A stretch of 64,000 nt of DNA from an uncultured Candidatus Poseidoniales archaeon (lineage in GTDB: Archaea > Thermoplasmatota > Poseidoniia > Poseidoniales > Thalassarchaeaceae): the NCBI GenBank assembly GCA_902625325.1, contig CACOAW010000008.1, forward strand, positions 1-64,000, written 5' to 3'. Positions 49,154 through 58,171 of this stretch are shown piece after piece. Numbering within the stretch: the stretch's first letter is position 1; every line of letters starts with the position of its first letter. The notes under the pieces are model-generated. The model ran no database searches. It was not told the DNA's origin and saw nothing but the letters and a program-made list of their open reading frames with translations. A program made the position numbers and the translations under genes.

Positions 49154-50137
49154 ATGTCGGTCCTAAACGTCGCTCTTATTGGCTCGGATGAGCTTGCAAG
49201 GAAGCTAGGGAAAAAGGGAGATTCTAGGGACATCGATTCCTATGTCCACAAGGAGACTAGGGATGATGAAATTAGAGTGATTTCCATGCTAAGGCCACTG
49301 AAATTCCCAGATAGCATAAGGCCGTTACTAAGCGTTCTTGACGTTGCGAGGGCAGGAATACTGGAGATTAGCGAGTTAGGTGCTTCGACTGGGGAGGCAA
49401 TGGTTGCATTGGGCTGTGCCGGGATTTCTCGAGGCAAAGCGATAATTTCGCCTAAAGAGGGGTCCTGGATAGACCCCGATCAAGTCAGAGTAATGCTGGA
49501 CCAAGCTGGGCTGTCCGAATGGGGCATTGTGGATGGAGGGGTTGACGAGCATGCTTTGAGGGGTTATCTTTTCCAAGTTCAAGATGAGATGGAGTCCACA
49601 GGTGACCAATCTTCATCACCGCTGATACTACCTGTAGACCAGCACTTCAACGTGAAGGGAGTAGGTCTCGTTGCCATCGGGTACGTTCAGTCTGGTAGTA
49701 TCAGAAAGCACGATGATGTTGTAATTTTGCCTGCGGATGACATTGGGGTGGTCAGGTCCCTGCAGGTGATGGATGATGACGTCGAGAAAGCGATTGAAGG
49801 CGATAGGGTCGGAGTAGCGTTGAGAAATCTGAGAGAGCAATCACTCCACAGGGGGTGCATGATATGTATTCCAGACCAAGGGGGACTGATCAGTCAAGGG
49901 GTCTCTGTTTTCGAAATGACACCGGCACCATTCCAGAAGAAGACACTCGCTGTCGGAGAGGTAGTTCACGCCTCCTCGGACCTGCAGTTCTGTGTGGGCA
50001 GGGTCTCCTCGGTAGAGGGCAGTTCGGTCACAATAGAATGGGGGTCTCCTTTATGGGTAAGGACGGATGGAGGTTCAAAGATACTGATCGTACAGTTGGA
50101 TGCGACCCCGATGAGAATCATTGGTTCAGTCAATTGA
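49154..50137 (+). CDS. EF-Tu/SelB-like protein with degenerate GTPase domain
   Basis: Domain-II-like VDQHFNVKGVGLVAIGYVQSGSIRKHDDVVILPAD...AIEGDRVGVALRNL; N-terminal domain lacks recognisable GxxxxGKT, DxxG and NKxD. Confidence 0.7.
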   Translation: MSVLNVALIGSDELARKLGKKGDSRDIDSYVHKETRDDEIRVISMLRPLKFPDSIRPLLSVLDVARAGILEISELGASTGEAMVALGCAGISRGKAIISPKEGSWIDPDQVRVMLDQAGLSEWGIVDGGVDEHALRGYLFQVQDEMESTGDQSSSPLILPVDQHFNVKGVGLVAIGYVQSGSIRKHDDVVILPADDIGVVRSLQVMDDDVEKAIEGDRVGVALRNLREQSLHRGCMICIPDQGGLISQGVSVFEMTPAPFQKKTLAVGEVVHASSDLQFCVGRVSSVEGSSVTIEWGSPLWVRTDGGSKILIVQLDATPMRIIGSVN

Positions 50138-50299
50138 CTAATCCTGACCAACCTGATTTGTCTGGGCCTCGAAACACTCGAGGCAAATGGCCTTAGCACC
50201 CGGGTACCTGGAGCCATAAGGATCCCCGCACCTCAATTCCCCATTCCCGTCACCCAGGGCTGGTATGATTCTACGACACCCGGGCAGCATGGGATGCAT
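50138..50299 (-). CDS. small zinc-binding protein (about 53 aa) candidate
   Basis: MHPMLPGCRRIIPALGDGNGELRCGDPYGSRYPGAKAICLECFEAQTNQVGQD: four Cys in ribbon-like spacing; ORF open further upstream to 50479. Confidence 0.45.
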   Translation of the reverse strand: MHPMLPGCRRIIPALGDGNGELRCGDPYGSRYPGAKAICLECFEAQTNQVGQD

Positions 50300-50491
50300 G
50301 AAAACCTCGGAGCTTCTAGAGGCGGTCGAGGAGGAACGACTCACCTGAGCCACACTATTCCCATAATCGGAAAATATTAGGTCTTTTCCTACTGGAGTCC
50401 TGCAGTCGAGCGATTCCGGACATCCCGCTTGATTCGGCCTTTCCCGCTTAATATACTTCAGAGAGTATTCTGCTGTCATGGAGGACAGAAC

Positions 50492-50710
50492 TTGAGTGCG
50501 ATTACGACCTTAGTCCAGATCGCCGATAGGTTCGGCCACACCTCTGCAATGATGACCAGGGAAGAAACTCTGGATGCAGTCGCAGAGAATGATGGCGCAT
50601 GGGTCTTCAATGGAAATGGACAGATGGTCCAGCCAGCAGATCTGGCTGAGGCTGATTGGTCGACCGTTGGGACCGTGCGCATTGTGCCTGGACTTGTCGG
50701 TGGACTGTGA
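50492..50710 (+). CDS. ubiquitin-like (beta-grasp) modifier candidate, 72 aa, C-terminus ...GLVGGL
   Basis: TTG start with GGAGG at 50480-50484 seven nt upstream; sequence pattern compatible with a beta-grasp fold; C-terminal Gly-Gly-Leu; followed by E1-like and JAB-like genes. Confidence 0.6.
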   Translation: MSAITTLVQIADRFGHTSAMMTREETLDAVAENDGAWVFNGNGQMVQPADLAEADWSTVGTVRIVPGLVGGL

Positions 50711-50783
50711 TGTAGATCACGACCGACGACGGAGATACGCAAACCCCTGCTGGAAATTTTCATCAGGGTCAGAGGGAGGTGTA

Positions 50784-51461
50784 ATGATGAAGAGTGAGAA
50801 GACTGGGGTTACACTGATTGGAGTAGGCGGGATAGGCTCCAACTTATTGGGGAGCATCGCACCTGCAATATCCTCAGGACCGTTGGTAGAGTCTCTCGGC
50901 GGAATTAGCCTTAGAGTCATGGACTCCGACACAGTGGAAGCGCGTAATCTACTGATGGGGCAGCGATTCCGCCAATCCGATGTCGGCAAGAAGAAGGTCG
51001 ATGCGATCAGAGATGCGGTAGTTGATTTCGAAGGTGGCCTCCTGGATGTTATTTCAATCCCGAAAGATGTCAGAAGCCCCGCTGACATTCCCGATTCTGA
51101 TATCGTGATAGTCTGTGTAGACAATATGGATGCAAGGAGAGTAGTGCACCGAATGGAGGCTCCCTGGTTGGATCTCAGGTGCTCTGGAGACGGGTATATT
51201 GCGATCGACCATAGGGTGGATAGGGGCGTCTTGGCGACTCTGACAGAGGGTCAGAACGGGCATGGTTCATGTCAGCTGGAGGGTTGGGAGTCGGGGTTCG
51301 TCCAGTCCGGTTATATTGCTGCGGCCGCACATGGTTACCAATGGCTGATCGCAGCACTTAGGCAGATGGATGGGATTGCCAGTTCAACGCTTCCGAATCC
51401 TCGCTCCTCAAGCGTTACATTCGGCATTCTTGGAAATCTCGCTTTGGAGGGGGTAGTTTGA
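50784..51461 (+). CDS. E1/ThiF/MoeB/HesA-like adenylyltransferase
   Basis: GVTLIGVGGIGSNLL nucleotide motif, LRVMDSDTVEARNLLMGQRFRQSDVGKKKVDAI, DSDIVIVCVDNMDARRVVH. Confidence 0.85.
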   Translation: MMKSEKTGVTLIGVGGIGSNLLGSIAPAISSGPLVESLGGISLRVMDSDTVEARNLLMGQRFRQSDVGKKKVDAIRDAVVDFEGGLLDVISIPKDVRSPADIPDSDIVIVCVDNMDARRVVHRMEAPWLDLRCSGDGYIAIDHRVDRGVLATLTEGQNGHGSCQLEGWESGFVQSGYIAAAAHGYQWLIAALRQMDGIASSTLPNPRSSSVTFGILGNLALEGVV

Positions 51462-52006
51462 GCCAGTGCGATTCCCGCATAGAGGGTTCGGTGGACCCCG
51501 TATTCCACAAGCCTAGGGACGTTTACCATTCCATAGAAAGAGGGGAGCTTGAGTCAGCTGAGGTTCTTGAGACCATAGCTGCATTGGCTGTGGCAGGTTT
51601 CCGAGGGGAGAGCGACAAGTGGGAGCCTCTCTGGAAGATAGCCGACCAAATGAAGAAAGAGGTGAGTGTGCTAGTCGACCGAGATGGAAACATATGGGTA
51701 GACATTGGAACAAGTGGAGAGGTCAGACTGGCCCCTGCTTTCGGTTCCATAGCTCCTTACCAGCTATGGCTCCATACTCATCCTTTTTCGGCATACGCAA
51801 GTTCTACGGATAGGGAAACTCTGGCTTGCTGCTCGATGATTCTGGAGCAGGCAATAGTCCTAGGACATGACCATCTGGTTTGGATGAGGAGGGACTACTC
51901 AGGCAATCATAGAACGCTGGAAGCGGAAGGTCCACTCTCTACATGGACGACCGACGAGGACATAATCACCTATGATTCGATGCTGGAGGGTTACGATGTC
52001 GAGTAG
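51458..52006 (+). CDS. JAB/JAMM (MPN) metallopeptidase-like protein
   Basis: LWLHTHPFSAYASSTDRETLACC: HxHP...SxxD; TTGA overlap with the E1-like gene stop. Confidence 0.75.
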   Translation: MSQCDSRIEGSVDPVFHKPRDVYHSIERGELESAEVLETIAALAVAGFRGESDKWEPLWKIADQMKKEVSVLVDRDGNIWVDIGTSGEVRLAPAFGSIAPYQLWLHTHPFSAYASSTDRETLACCSMILEQAIVLGHDHLVWMRRDYSGNHRTLEAEGPLSTWTTDEDIITYDSMLEGYDVE

Positions 52007-52235
52007 GATAGATAAGGCTGTGAGTAGGTTGAAGAGGCTTGCCGCAAAATCGAGCGACGAAGATAGTAGGATGAGTGTGAATTCCATGATAGAGGCAGTG
52101 GTCGGGCCTGGCTATGACCAAGAGCTAGAGGCACTAGTCTCGATGGCCCTGAGCTCGTCATCAGAAGCAATGGATCTAGATCAGATTGCAATTGGCATCC
52201 TTTCCCTAGATGATTGGAGAGTCGAAAATTCCTAG
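51996..52235 (+). CDS. small helical hypothetical protein (79 aa)
   Basis: MSSRIDKAVSRLKRLAAKSSDEDSRM...; start overlaps the JAB gene stop; no Cys. Confidence 0.55.
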   Translation: MSSRIDKAVSRLKRLAAKSSDEDSRMSVNSMIEAVVGPGYDQELEALVSMALSSSSEAMDLDQIAIGILSLDDWRVENS

Positions 52236-52467
52236 GTCAGCTCGGACGGGTGCACTTTCTAGACACATAGTTTATAGACAGTCCATACAGACTCTCAATG
52301 CCGCCGAAATTAACCTCCTTCCTGGTATCCATTAAGGGGAAATAGTAGGCAAATTGGACTCCGGATGGTTATCCATCTGGTAACCTCTAAGGGCCGTCGG
52401 GACGCCTTGTGGTGCTCCTGTGTTTGGAGTGATTCAACAAGGAAAATTACGATGTTTAGGGAGATGA

Positions 52468-53445
52468 TTGAGTTTGGGTAATGTAAAGAAAGGCGGTAGA
52501 AAGCCTGATGACATCAGGTGCGATTTTTGTGGATCGAGCGATCTGAAGGATGATTACGAGGTTGGGGAGGTTGTGTGCAATGATTGTGGCCTGGTTGAAT
52601 CCGGTAAATTGCTGGACCCGGCAGGACATTCCAGATTTGGGGAAGATGCTCACAACACTAAATCCTCAGGGCTTGGTTCCAGCATTGGAAAGGGGAGAGG
52701 CCCTAGATCGATAAGAAGAGCCGCCAAGAAGAACAAGCCGAAGAAGAGCTACCTGCAGCAGTTGTACTCACTGGTTGACGAGGTTGTCCCGGAAGGAAGG
52801 ATTAGAGACTCCGTGAAGGACCTCCTGAAGAGATATGACGAGGAGGAGAAGAAACTCTGGAGGCTGCGAGGAAAACTCCGTGGTGACGGGACCCCTGTTT
52901 ACAGGCAAAAGACCCTGGTTGCGGGGGCTATCGCGGCACTGAACATCGCCTACATCCCCAATGAGGCGGGTAAAATCAAGGAGAGATGGCGCATAGACCA
53001 CATTGACTTCGTGAAATCCAGGAAGCGTTTTAGGAACTACATCGCCAGTAATTTCGGGCCAACCGACAGAGAAGGGGTTCGGAACCAGAGACGGAGAGAG
53101 ATACTGCATAACCTAGGGAGGACCAGAGACATTCTCGCTGAGAGTGTCGGCTGGGATATGGCGACAGCTGTATATGAGGAGGCTATTGAAGAGCTGAAAG
53201 AGCACTACGAGCCTGTAGAGGATGATCAAGAGGAGCCTGTGGGTGCCATTCAGAATACCAAGTACGGGACCAAGAGCTCGGAAACCGCAGCATGGGAGGC
53301 TACCCTTGTCGCGATGATCGAACTCGGGCTAGCGGGCTCGATGAGATGGCTGGAAAGGAGGGTGGCCCCGACCTCAGGAGGGAATCTCACCAGCAGGTAC
53401 ATTAGACGAGCAGCTGCACTGGCAAATGGCTCCGAAGAGGAGTAG
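52468..53445 (+). CDS. tfb: transcription initiation factor B (TFB)
   Basis: RCDFCGSSDLKDDYEVGEVVCNDCGLVESGKLLDPAG zinc ribbon, B-reader-like linker GLGSSIGKGRGPRSIRRAAKKNKPKKSY, and cyclin-like repeats. Confidence 0.88.
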   Translation: MSLGNVKKGGRKPDDIRCDFCGSSDLKDDYEVGEVVCNDCGLVESGKLLDPAGHSRFGEDAHNTKSSGLGSSIGKGRGPRSIRRAAKKNKPKKSYLQQLYSLVDEVVPEGRIRDSVKDLLKRYDEEEKKLWRLRGKLRGDGTPVYRQKTLVAGAIAALNIAYIPNEAGKIKERWRIDHIDFVKSRKRFRNYIASNFGPTDREGVRNQRRREILHNLGRTRDILAESVGWDMATAVYEEAIEELKEHYEPVEDDQEEPVGAIQNTKYGTKSSETAAWEATLVAMIELGLAGSMRWLERRVAPTSGGNLTSRYIRRAAALANGSEEE

Positions 53446-53447
53446 CC

Positions 53448-55358
53448 TCACGTAATGTGTTCGTCTGTCCCGGGTAGGAGGTGGCCTATTCCGGGGTTCA
53501 TGCGCTCCCAGTAAACCCATATTGGATCCACGATTACTCTTACTCTGCCATTGGCCATCAATCTCGGCTCAAGCATCTCTGATATCTCTTCTACTGCCCC
53601 TCCCAGTTCCCTCTCGCCGGTACCTAATCGGATGTATATCCTGGTGACGCCCCTGACATTCTCTTCGTCTCTGTCCCTTGTCCACCCTGCGGCATCCAGC
53701 ATCCTGTACAACACCAGCCGATCCGTGATGTTGCGTGTCGAGAATGTCGTTTCACAGTCGTCGAATGTGACATTCGGCATACCATCCCGATTCATGGCCG
53801 TGAATGTCAACCGGCTACCCAAGGGGAGCCGGAGGAGAACAGAGAAGAGGCGGGGGAACGATTCCGTCACCCTGCGCCTTTCCTGCTCTACCGTGTTGGC
53901 CCGCAGAAGCTGACGTAGCTCCATCGCTCTGTTGTGCATTTGGACCTCTGGATGAATTGGATCACGGGGGCGATTCCTCCGGATATGCTGACTCAACGTG
54001 TTGATGTGCCTTTGACTCACCATGTCATCCAGTAGAGATAGGGTGATGGAACCCAAGGCATCCCCGAGGACCAGTCGCCTGAGCTGGGGCGTCTCAACGA
54101 TGCAAATGGAGTCGTTGTGGAATGCCATTCGCTGTCTCATTCGTGCCCATCCATTCCCGAGATGCGCCTGACTGGTGTCTCGATTACCTAGGCCTCTGAC
54201 AACGAATCTAGTGTTGTGACCCCCTTTTCCGGGTTGTATTGCGTATCTCAGACCGCTGGTACCCTGGACTACAATGCGGTCCGACTCCAAGTCAAGGCTT
54301 GCTCTCTCGTTGTTCTCGATGACCTCCCTGAGGAAGCGCATACCGTTGATGTCGCTCCCTCTAACACTGTTCATCCTAGTTTCGGCGAAGATGTGCTGTT
54401 GAAGGGTCCGCAGTCTCTTGTTGTCTTCGTGGTCGATTGGGCTTAGTACCCAGGTTACCACGGTCTCCCATGTCCTTGGGTCGCTCTCCAGCTCGATACG
54501 CTTCCAACCAGTGTCTCTCCTGACCCTCAGAAATAGCTTACCGCTCCTTTCAACTATTGCCACCGGGACTTTGAGGTCCTCCGCTCCCATTCTCCTGGTC
54601 GCCTTATTCCCTATTGAGTCCCACCTGGAAAGCCACTCTGTCCCTCTGAATGTGCTTTTCATCGGGTACCGGGGCCTCAACCCCGGTGACCGTCGTCGCA
54701 ACATCTCCATCATCATGAACTCGTCAACGACGTTGAAAGCCACCACTTGCGATGCAGGATGAAGAATTGGCGAGTCCGGGCCACCACCTCTGGGTTGCAT
54801 CCTCATCTGGGTTGCTGCCAGATCAATTGAACGCAGAAGCTGCTTCCACTGGGTCCTAACCGAAATTCTCGGATGGCGAGAGAGTATCTTGTTGAGGCCC
54901 CTGTATGGAACTCGGCATGGGTGCCCATCGACGAAGAATGTCCCTGCTGCGAAAGACACGTGGGTTCCATCCGGCAGGATCCCTCCTCTAGCTAGTCTTC
55001 TGGAGACGGAATCCTCAATTCTGTGCGTCCTCCAATGCAATATTGCCTCCATTTCTTCATCGGATAGCTCCCACCTTGGAGGTTCTCCGAAGGTCCATTC
55101 CGATTCCTCTTTCAAGCAAGGGAAGGGTTCTGGGTTGTTTTTCGAACCGAAAGCTCGTAGTCTCCTCCATATCTGTTGAATGTTGCTGGTGGGGTTTTGT
55201 AGCTCCTGCCGGAAGCTGCTGATAACGTCCTCGTCTTGGATTACCCCGGTAAGCTGACCTGCGATGTGAGGGGCGATCAGTCGACAAGTGTCGCACATCT
55301 TTCCATCGCACTCGACCTCCTTGCAGCACTCACAAAGGAGGTCCTCTCTGGATGTCAT
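53448..55358 (-). CDS. large hypothetical protein with N-terminal Cys cluster
   Basis: LCECCKEVECDGKMCDTC; RIVVQGTSGLRYAIQ motif shared with the adjacent upstream gene; ATGA overlap with it. Confidence 0.75.
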   Translation of the reverse strand: MTSREDLLCECCKEVECDGKMCDTCRLIAPHIAGQLTGVIQDEDVISSFRQELQNPTSNIQQIWRRLRAFGSKNNPEPFPCLKEESEWTFGEPPRWELSDEEMEAILHWRTHRIEDSVSRRLARGGILPDGTHVSFAAGTFFVDGHPCRVPYRGLNKILSRHPRISVRTQWKQLLRSIDLAATQMRMQPRGGGPDSPILHPASQVVAFNVVDEFMMMEMLRRRSPGLRPRYPMKSTFRGTEWLSRWDSIGNKATRRMGAEDLKVPVAIVERSGKLFLRVRRDTGWKRIELESDPRTWETVVTWVLSPIDHEDNKRLRTLQQHIFAETRMNSVRGSDINGMRFLREVIENNERASLDLESDRIVVQGTSGLRYAIQPGKGGHNTRFVVRGLGNRDTSQAHLGNGWARMRQRMAFHNDSICIVETPQLRRLVLGDALGSITLSLLDDMVSQRHINTLSQHIRRNRPRDPIHPEVQMHNRAMELRQLLRANTVEQERRRVTESFPRLFSVLLRLPLGSRLTFTAMNRDGMPNVTFDDCETTFSTRNITDRLVLYRMLDAAGWTRDRDEENVRGVTRIYIRLGTGERELGGAVEEISEMLEPRLMANGRVRVIVDPIWVYWERMNPGIGHLLPGTDEHIT

Positions 55359-57106
55359 TCTCCTTCCCCACCCATTCCCTCTGGGAAATTACGCACGTTC
55401 TCCAGCATCTCCTGAATGGTAGAGCCAGACCATCGAATTCCGTTTTCCTCTGGGGCCTCGTAAGGGGGGTCGTCGAACAAATCAGGAGGCATCTCCTCGA
55501 AAACAACATCGGGTTCCTCCTCCATAATGTCCGGGGTTGGTGGGTCCTCTTGCCAGAACTCTGGATCCGGCTCTGGCTCCTCGAACATATCGCCTTCCTC
55601 AAACATCTCAAAGTTGCTTGAGACGCACTCCCACCAGGCATCGAGGTCCCCATTGAATTCGAAGCTCTCGTTGGTGAACTCGCATACGCGCAATAGTTGT
55701 TCAACGGTGAAGATGCTGTTCCTCGAGGTAGTGTCATGCCTTAGGGCTAGAACATAGCTAGCACAAATGTCACCTGCTGGCAAATCGATGCCACAGACCT
55801 TCTGTGAATCTATGCAAATCATGATCCCTTGACACCCTGGCTTGGAGATATGGGCCTTGCTCGGGTATGCGGTTACGTAGAACTTTACTCCATTTGAAGG
55901 GAAGCCTTCGATGTGATATGCTAGACCTGAGGTGCCGGTGACCCATATCCCAGAATGCTCGCCCGACTTCGTCATAGCGGCCTCTGAAGAGGAGCTTGGT
56001 TCCAATGAGTCGATTGTTTCCCTTAGTAATCTGGATGACTTCATCTGCGGAGGCGAGGGTGTCCACTCCGAGCTCATTGACTCCCAGACCCAGAACAGGT
56101 GCTTCGCGAAGTTCGCGCCCTCAGTCCCCTCCGGGAACATAAGAGAGTGGATAAGGCACCTCCATATCTTAGGATTTACAGATACTGGAATAGTCGTTGG
56201 AGTCCCCGACCTCAGGATTATCATTCTGAGCCTGAGCCTCTCATCAACTACCAGTCTTGGATGGATTGTGACGCGATGTAACCTTCGGAATTCCTTCTCA
56301 TCCGCTCTTCCGATTATCTTCTGCCATTCTGAGGAGGCCTCCCCGCCAAATCTGGAAATTACCGTCGGGGATGTCCGCGCGATGTATCCAGGTGAGCGAT
56401 TCAATGAGGGGTCCCTCCCAGAAATCATCGATATCGTGTGCAGGAAGGGGTGTGGTTTTGCTCCGGGGAATTCCATAGTGATAGCGTTGCTAGGTGCATC
56501 TATTGCATCCCAGCCTCGACTAAGGAGATGCTGTGGCCATGATTCTGGAGGGAGGTTCAGAGGCATCGTAACGCAGCAATTACTCATCGCGATAAGGAGC
56601 TCCTTCCATGACCTGATGGCGCCTACCCTCTCCGAGTTGGATAGCCAATCGCAGATATCCGCCAATGGCAGCGGCCCCTTGAGCTTTTTACCGTCAATGT
56701 CCATTTCCCCATCTGGTGCTACGTTCAGATGACTCAGTTCACCGAAGTTAGGTATGGGATATGAGCCCATAAGCATCCTCTCACTCATCGATATTTCCAA
56801 TCTGGCACGGTCCCACCTATCTGAGACGTGCAAGGAGAGGTTACCAACACCCCCACGAGATGACTTGAATCCGTCGGGGAGGCTGTTCTCGTTGAACCTC
56901 TCGGCTAGGGCTAGGGTCATCTGTTCGGAGGATAAGCCCCTTGCATGATCTATGAATCTGCTTGCTGCCTCCCTATCCTCCAATGTAGGGATCTGAGAAG
57001 AATCGAGAGCGAGGAATGGCATTTGCAAAGCCATGCATGCTGAGCATTTTTCCTGGGATTCTGAAGGGGCATCCAGGCCGCACCAACCCTTGCAAGGAAC
57101 AGGCAT
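55355..57106 (-). CDS. large hypothetical protein with N-terminal Cys motif, divergent paralogue of the downstream gene
   Basis: CKGWCGLDAPSESQEKCSACM; GIWVTGTSGLAYHIE motif. Confidence 0.75.
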   Translation of the reverse strand: MPVPCKGWCGLDAPSESQEKCSACMALQMPFLALDSSQIPTLEDREAASRFIDHARGLSSEQMTLALAERFNENSLPDGFKSSRGGVGNLSLHVSDRWDRARLEISMSERMLMGSYPIPNFGELSHLNVAPDGEMDIDGKKLKGPLPLADICDWLSNSERVGAIRSWKELLIAMSNCCVTMPLNLPPESWPQHLLSRGWDAIDAPSNAITMEFPGAKPHPFLHTISMISGRDPSLNRSPGYIARTSPTVISRFGGEASSEWQKIIGRADEKEFRRLHRVTIHPRLVVDERLRLRMIILRSGTPTTIPVSVNPKIWRCLIHSLMFPEGTEGANFAKHLFWVWESMSSEWTPSPPQMKSSRLLRETIDSLEPSSSSEAAMTKSGEHSGIWVTGTSGLAYHIEGFPSNGVKFYVTAYPSKAHISKPGCQGIMICIDSQKVCGIDLPAGDICASYVLALRHDTTSRNSIFTVEQLLRVCEFTNESFEFNGDLDAWWECVSSNFEMFEEGDMFEEPEPDPEFWQEDPPTPDIMEEEPDVVFEEMPPDLFDDPPYEAPEENGIRWSGSTIQEMLENVRNFPEGMGGEGE

Positions 57107-57141
57107 CAGTAGTAATTGTACTTCTGGACTATATGAAGCGG

Positions 57142-58128
57142 CTAGGGAGTGGCGATTGGGCCCTCATAAGCAAGCTCCTGGAGGTACTTGGCAACCCTGT
57201 TGCCCAGCTTTATCTGGTCGTGTTCGGAGTGAAGCTCGACGCGCATTGCCGATGCCCCTGGCAGCCCCTTCGTGAAGGAAACCGCGTGTCTCTTGAGGTT
57301 CTTGATCGGCCTGCCACCGTAGAGTTCCCTGCTCAGCTCCAGATACCTGTTCCAGCACCATAGCCTTGCGACCTTGTCGTCTCCATCCCCCCATGGTGGA
57401 CCTTCCTCAAGCCAGCCGAGGTCCCGCTTTATGTCGTGGAAGATGGTGGGTCTCCCAATCGCCCCCCTTCCAATCATTAGTCCGTCGGCACCGGTCTTTT
57501 CCAGGCAGTCCTTCGCTGAGGATGCCGAGGTCACGTCCCCATTGGCTATCACTGGGATACTCAGCTCTTCGGCTATCTCCCTTATCTGCGACCAGTCTGC
57601 CTCTCCGGAATATCGCTGTCTTAGGGTCCTGCCATGAACGCAGACCCTCGCAACGCCCTCATCCTCCAGCCTCTTGCATATCTCCAGAGCCGTATTGGGG
57701 CCGCTTCCGGTCCCGAGCCTCATCTTGACAGTGATGGGGGTGCCCTCAGATGCCTCTATGCATTCTCTGACCATCTGGACTACTCGGTCTGGGTCCCTCA
57801 GGAGTGCTGCACCTGCATCGTTCTTGCAGACCTTTGGGGCAGGACAGCCGAAATTTATGTCAATCGAATCAGCACGCTCTCTAAGCATCTCGACCGTCTG
57901 CACCATCTCATCATTGTCGCCTCCGAAAATCTGCGGTATGAAAGGAGACTCCCTCTTATCGCTCTCAAGTTTGAGCCATGAGTAAGTATTCTTCCTAGTG
58001 AGGCCGGATGCCGCTGTGAATTCCGTAACGGTAAAATCAGCGCCGCATTCCTTAGCGAGAATCCTGTATGCCAGATCCGTAACCCCCGCCATGGGAGCCA
58101 GAAATAGGGGATACCGGGGAGTATTCAT
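57142..58128 (-). CDS. dus: tRNA-dihydrouridine synthase
   Basis: PLFLAPMAGVTDLAYRILAKECGADFTVTEF; DINFGCPAPKVCKNDAGAALL; RVCVHGRTLRQRYSGEADW. Confidence 0.93.
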   Translation of the reverse strand: MNTPRYPLFLAPMAGVTDLAYRILAKECGADFTVTEFTAASGLTRKNTYSWLKLESDKRESPFIPQIFGGDNDEMVQTVEMLRERADSIDINFGCPAPKVCKNDAGAALLRDPDRVVQMVRECIEASEGTPITVKMRLGTGSGPNTALEICKRLEDEGVARVCVHGRTLRQRYSGEADWSQIREIAEELSIPVIANGDVTSASSAKDCLEKTGADGLMIGRGAIGRPTIFHDIKRDLGWLEEGPPWGDGDDKVARLWCWNRYLELSRELYGGRPIKNLKRHAVSFTKGLPGASAMRVELHSEHDQIKLGNRVAKYLQELAYEGPIATP

Positions 58129-58171
58129 TGGTCGTTGGAATACGTAGTTGCCTTTGAGGACGACGCCGCAC

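Noticed and set aside
52370-52400. Short hairpin (gatggttatccatc) upstream of TFB
   Set aside because: Five-bp stem with three-nt loop; too weak to claim as a regulatory element.
52452-52481. Leader-peptide-like ORF MFREMIEFG before TFB
   Set aside because: Very short and overlaps the putative TTG start; no independent support.
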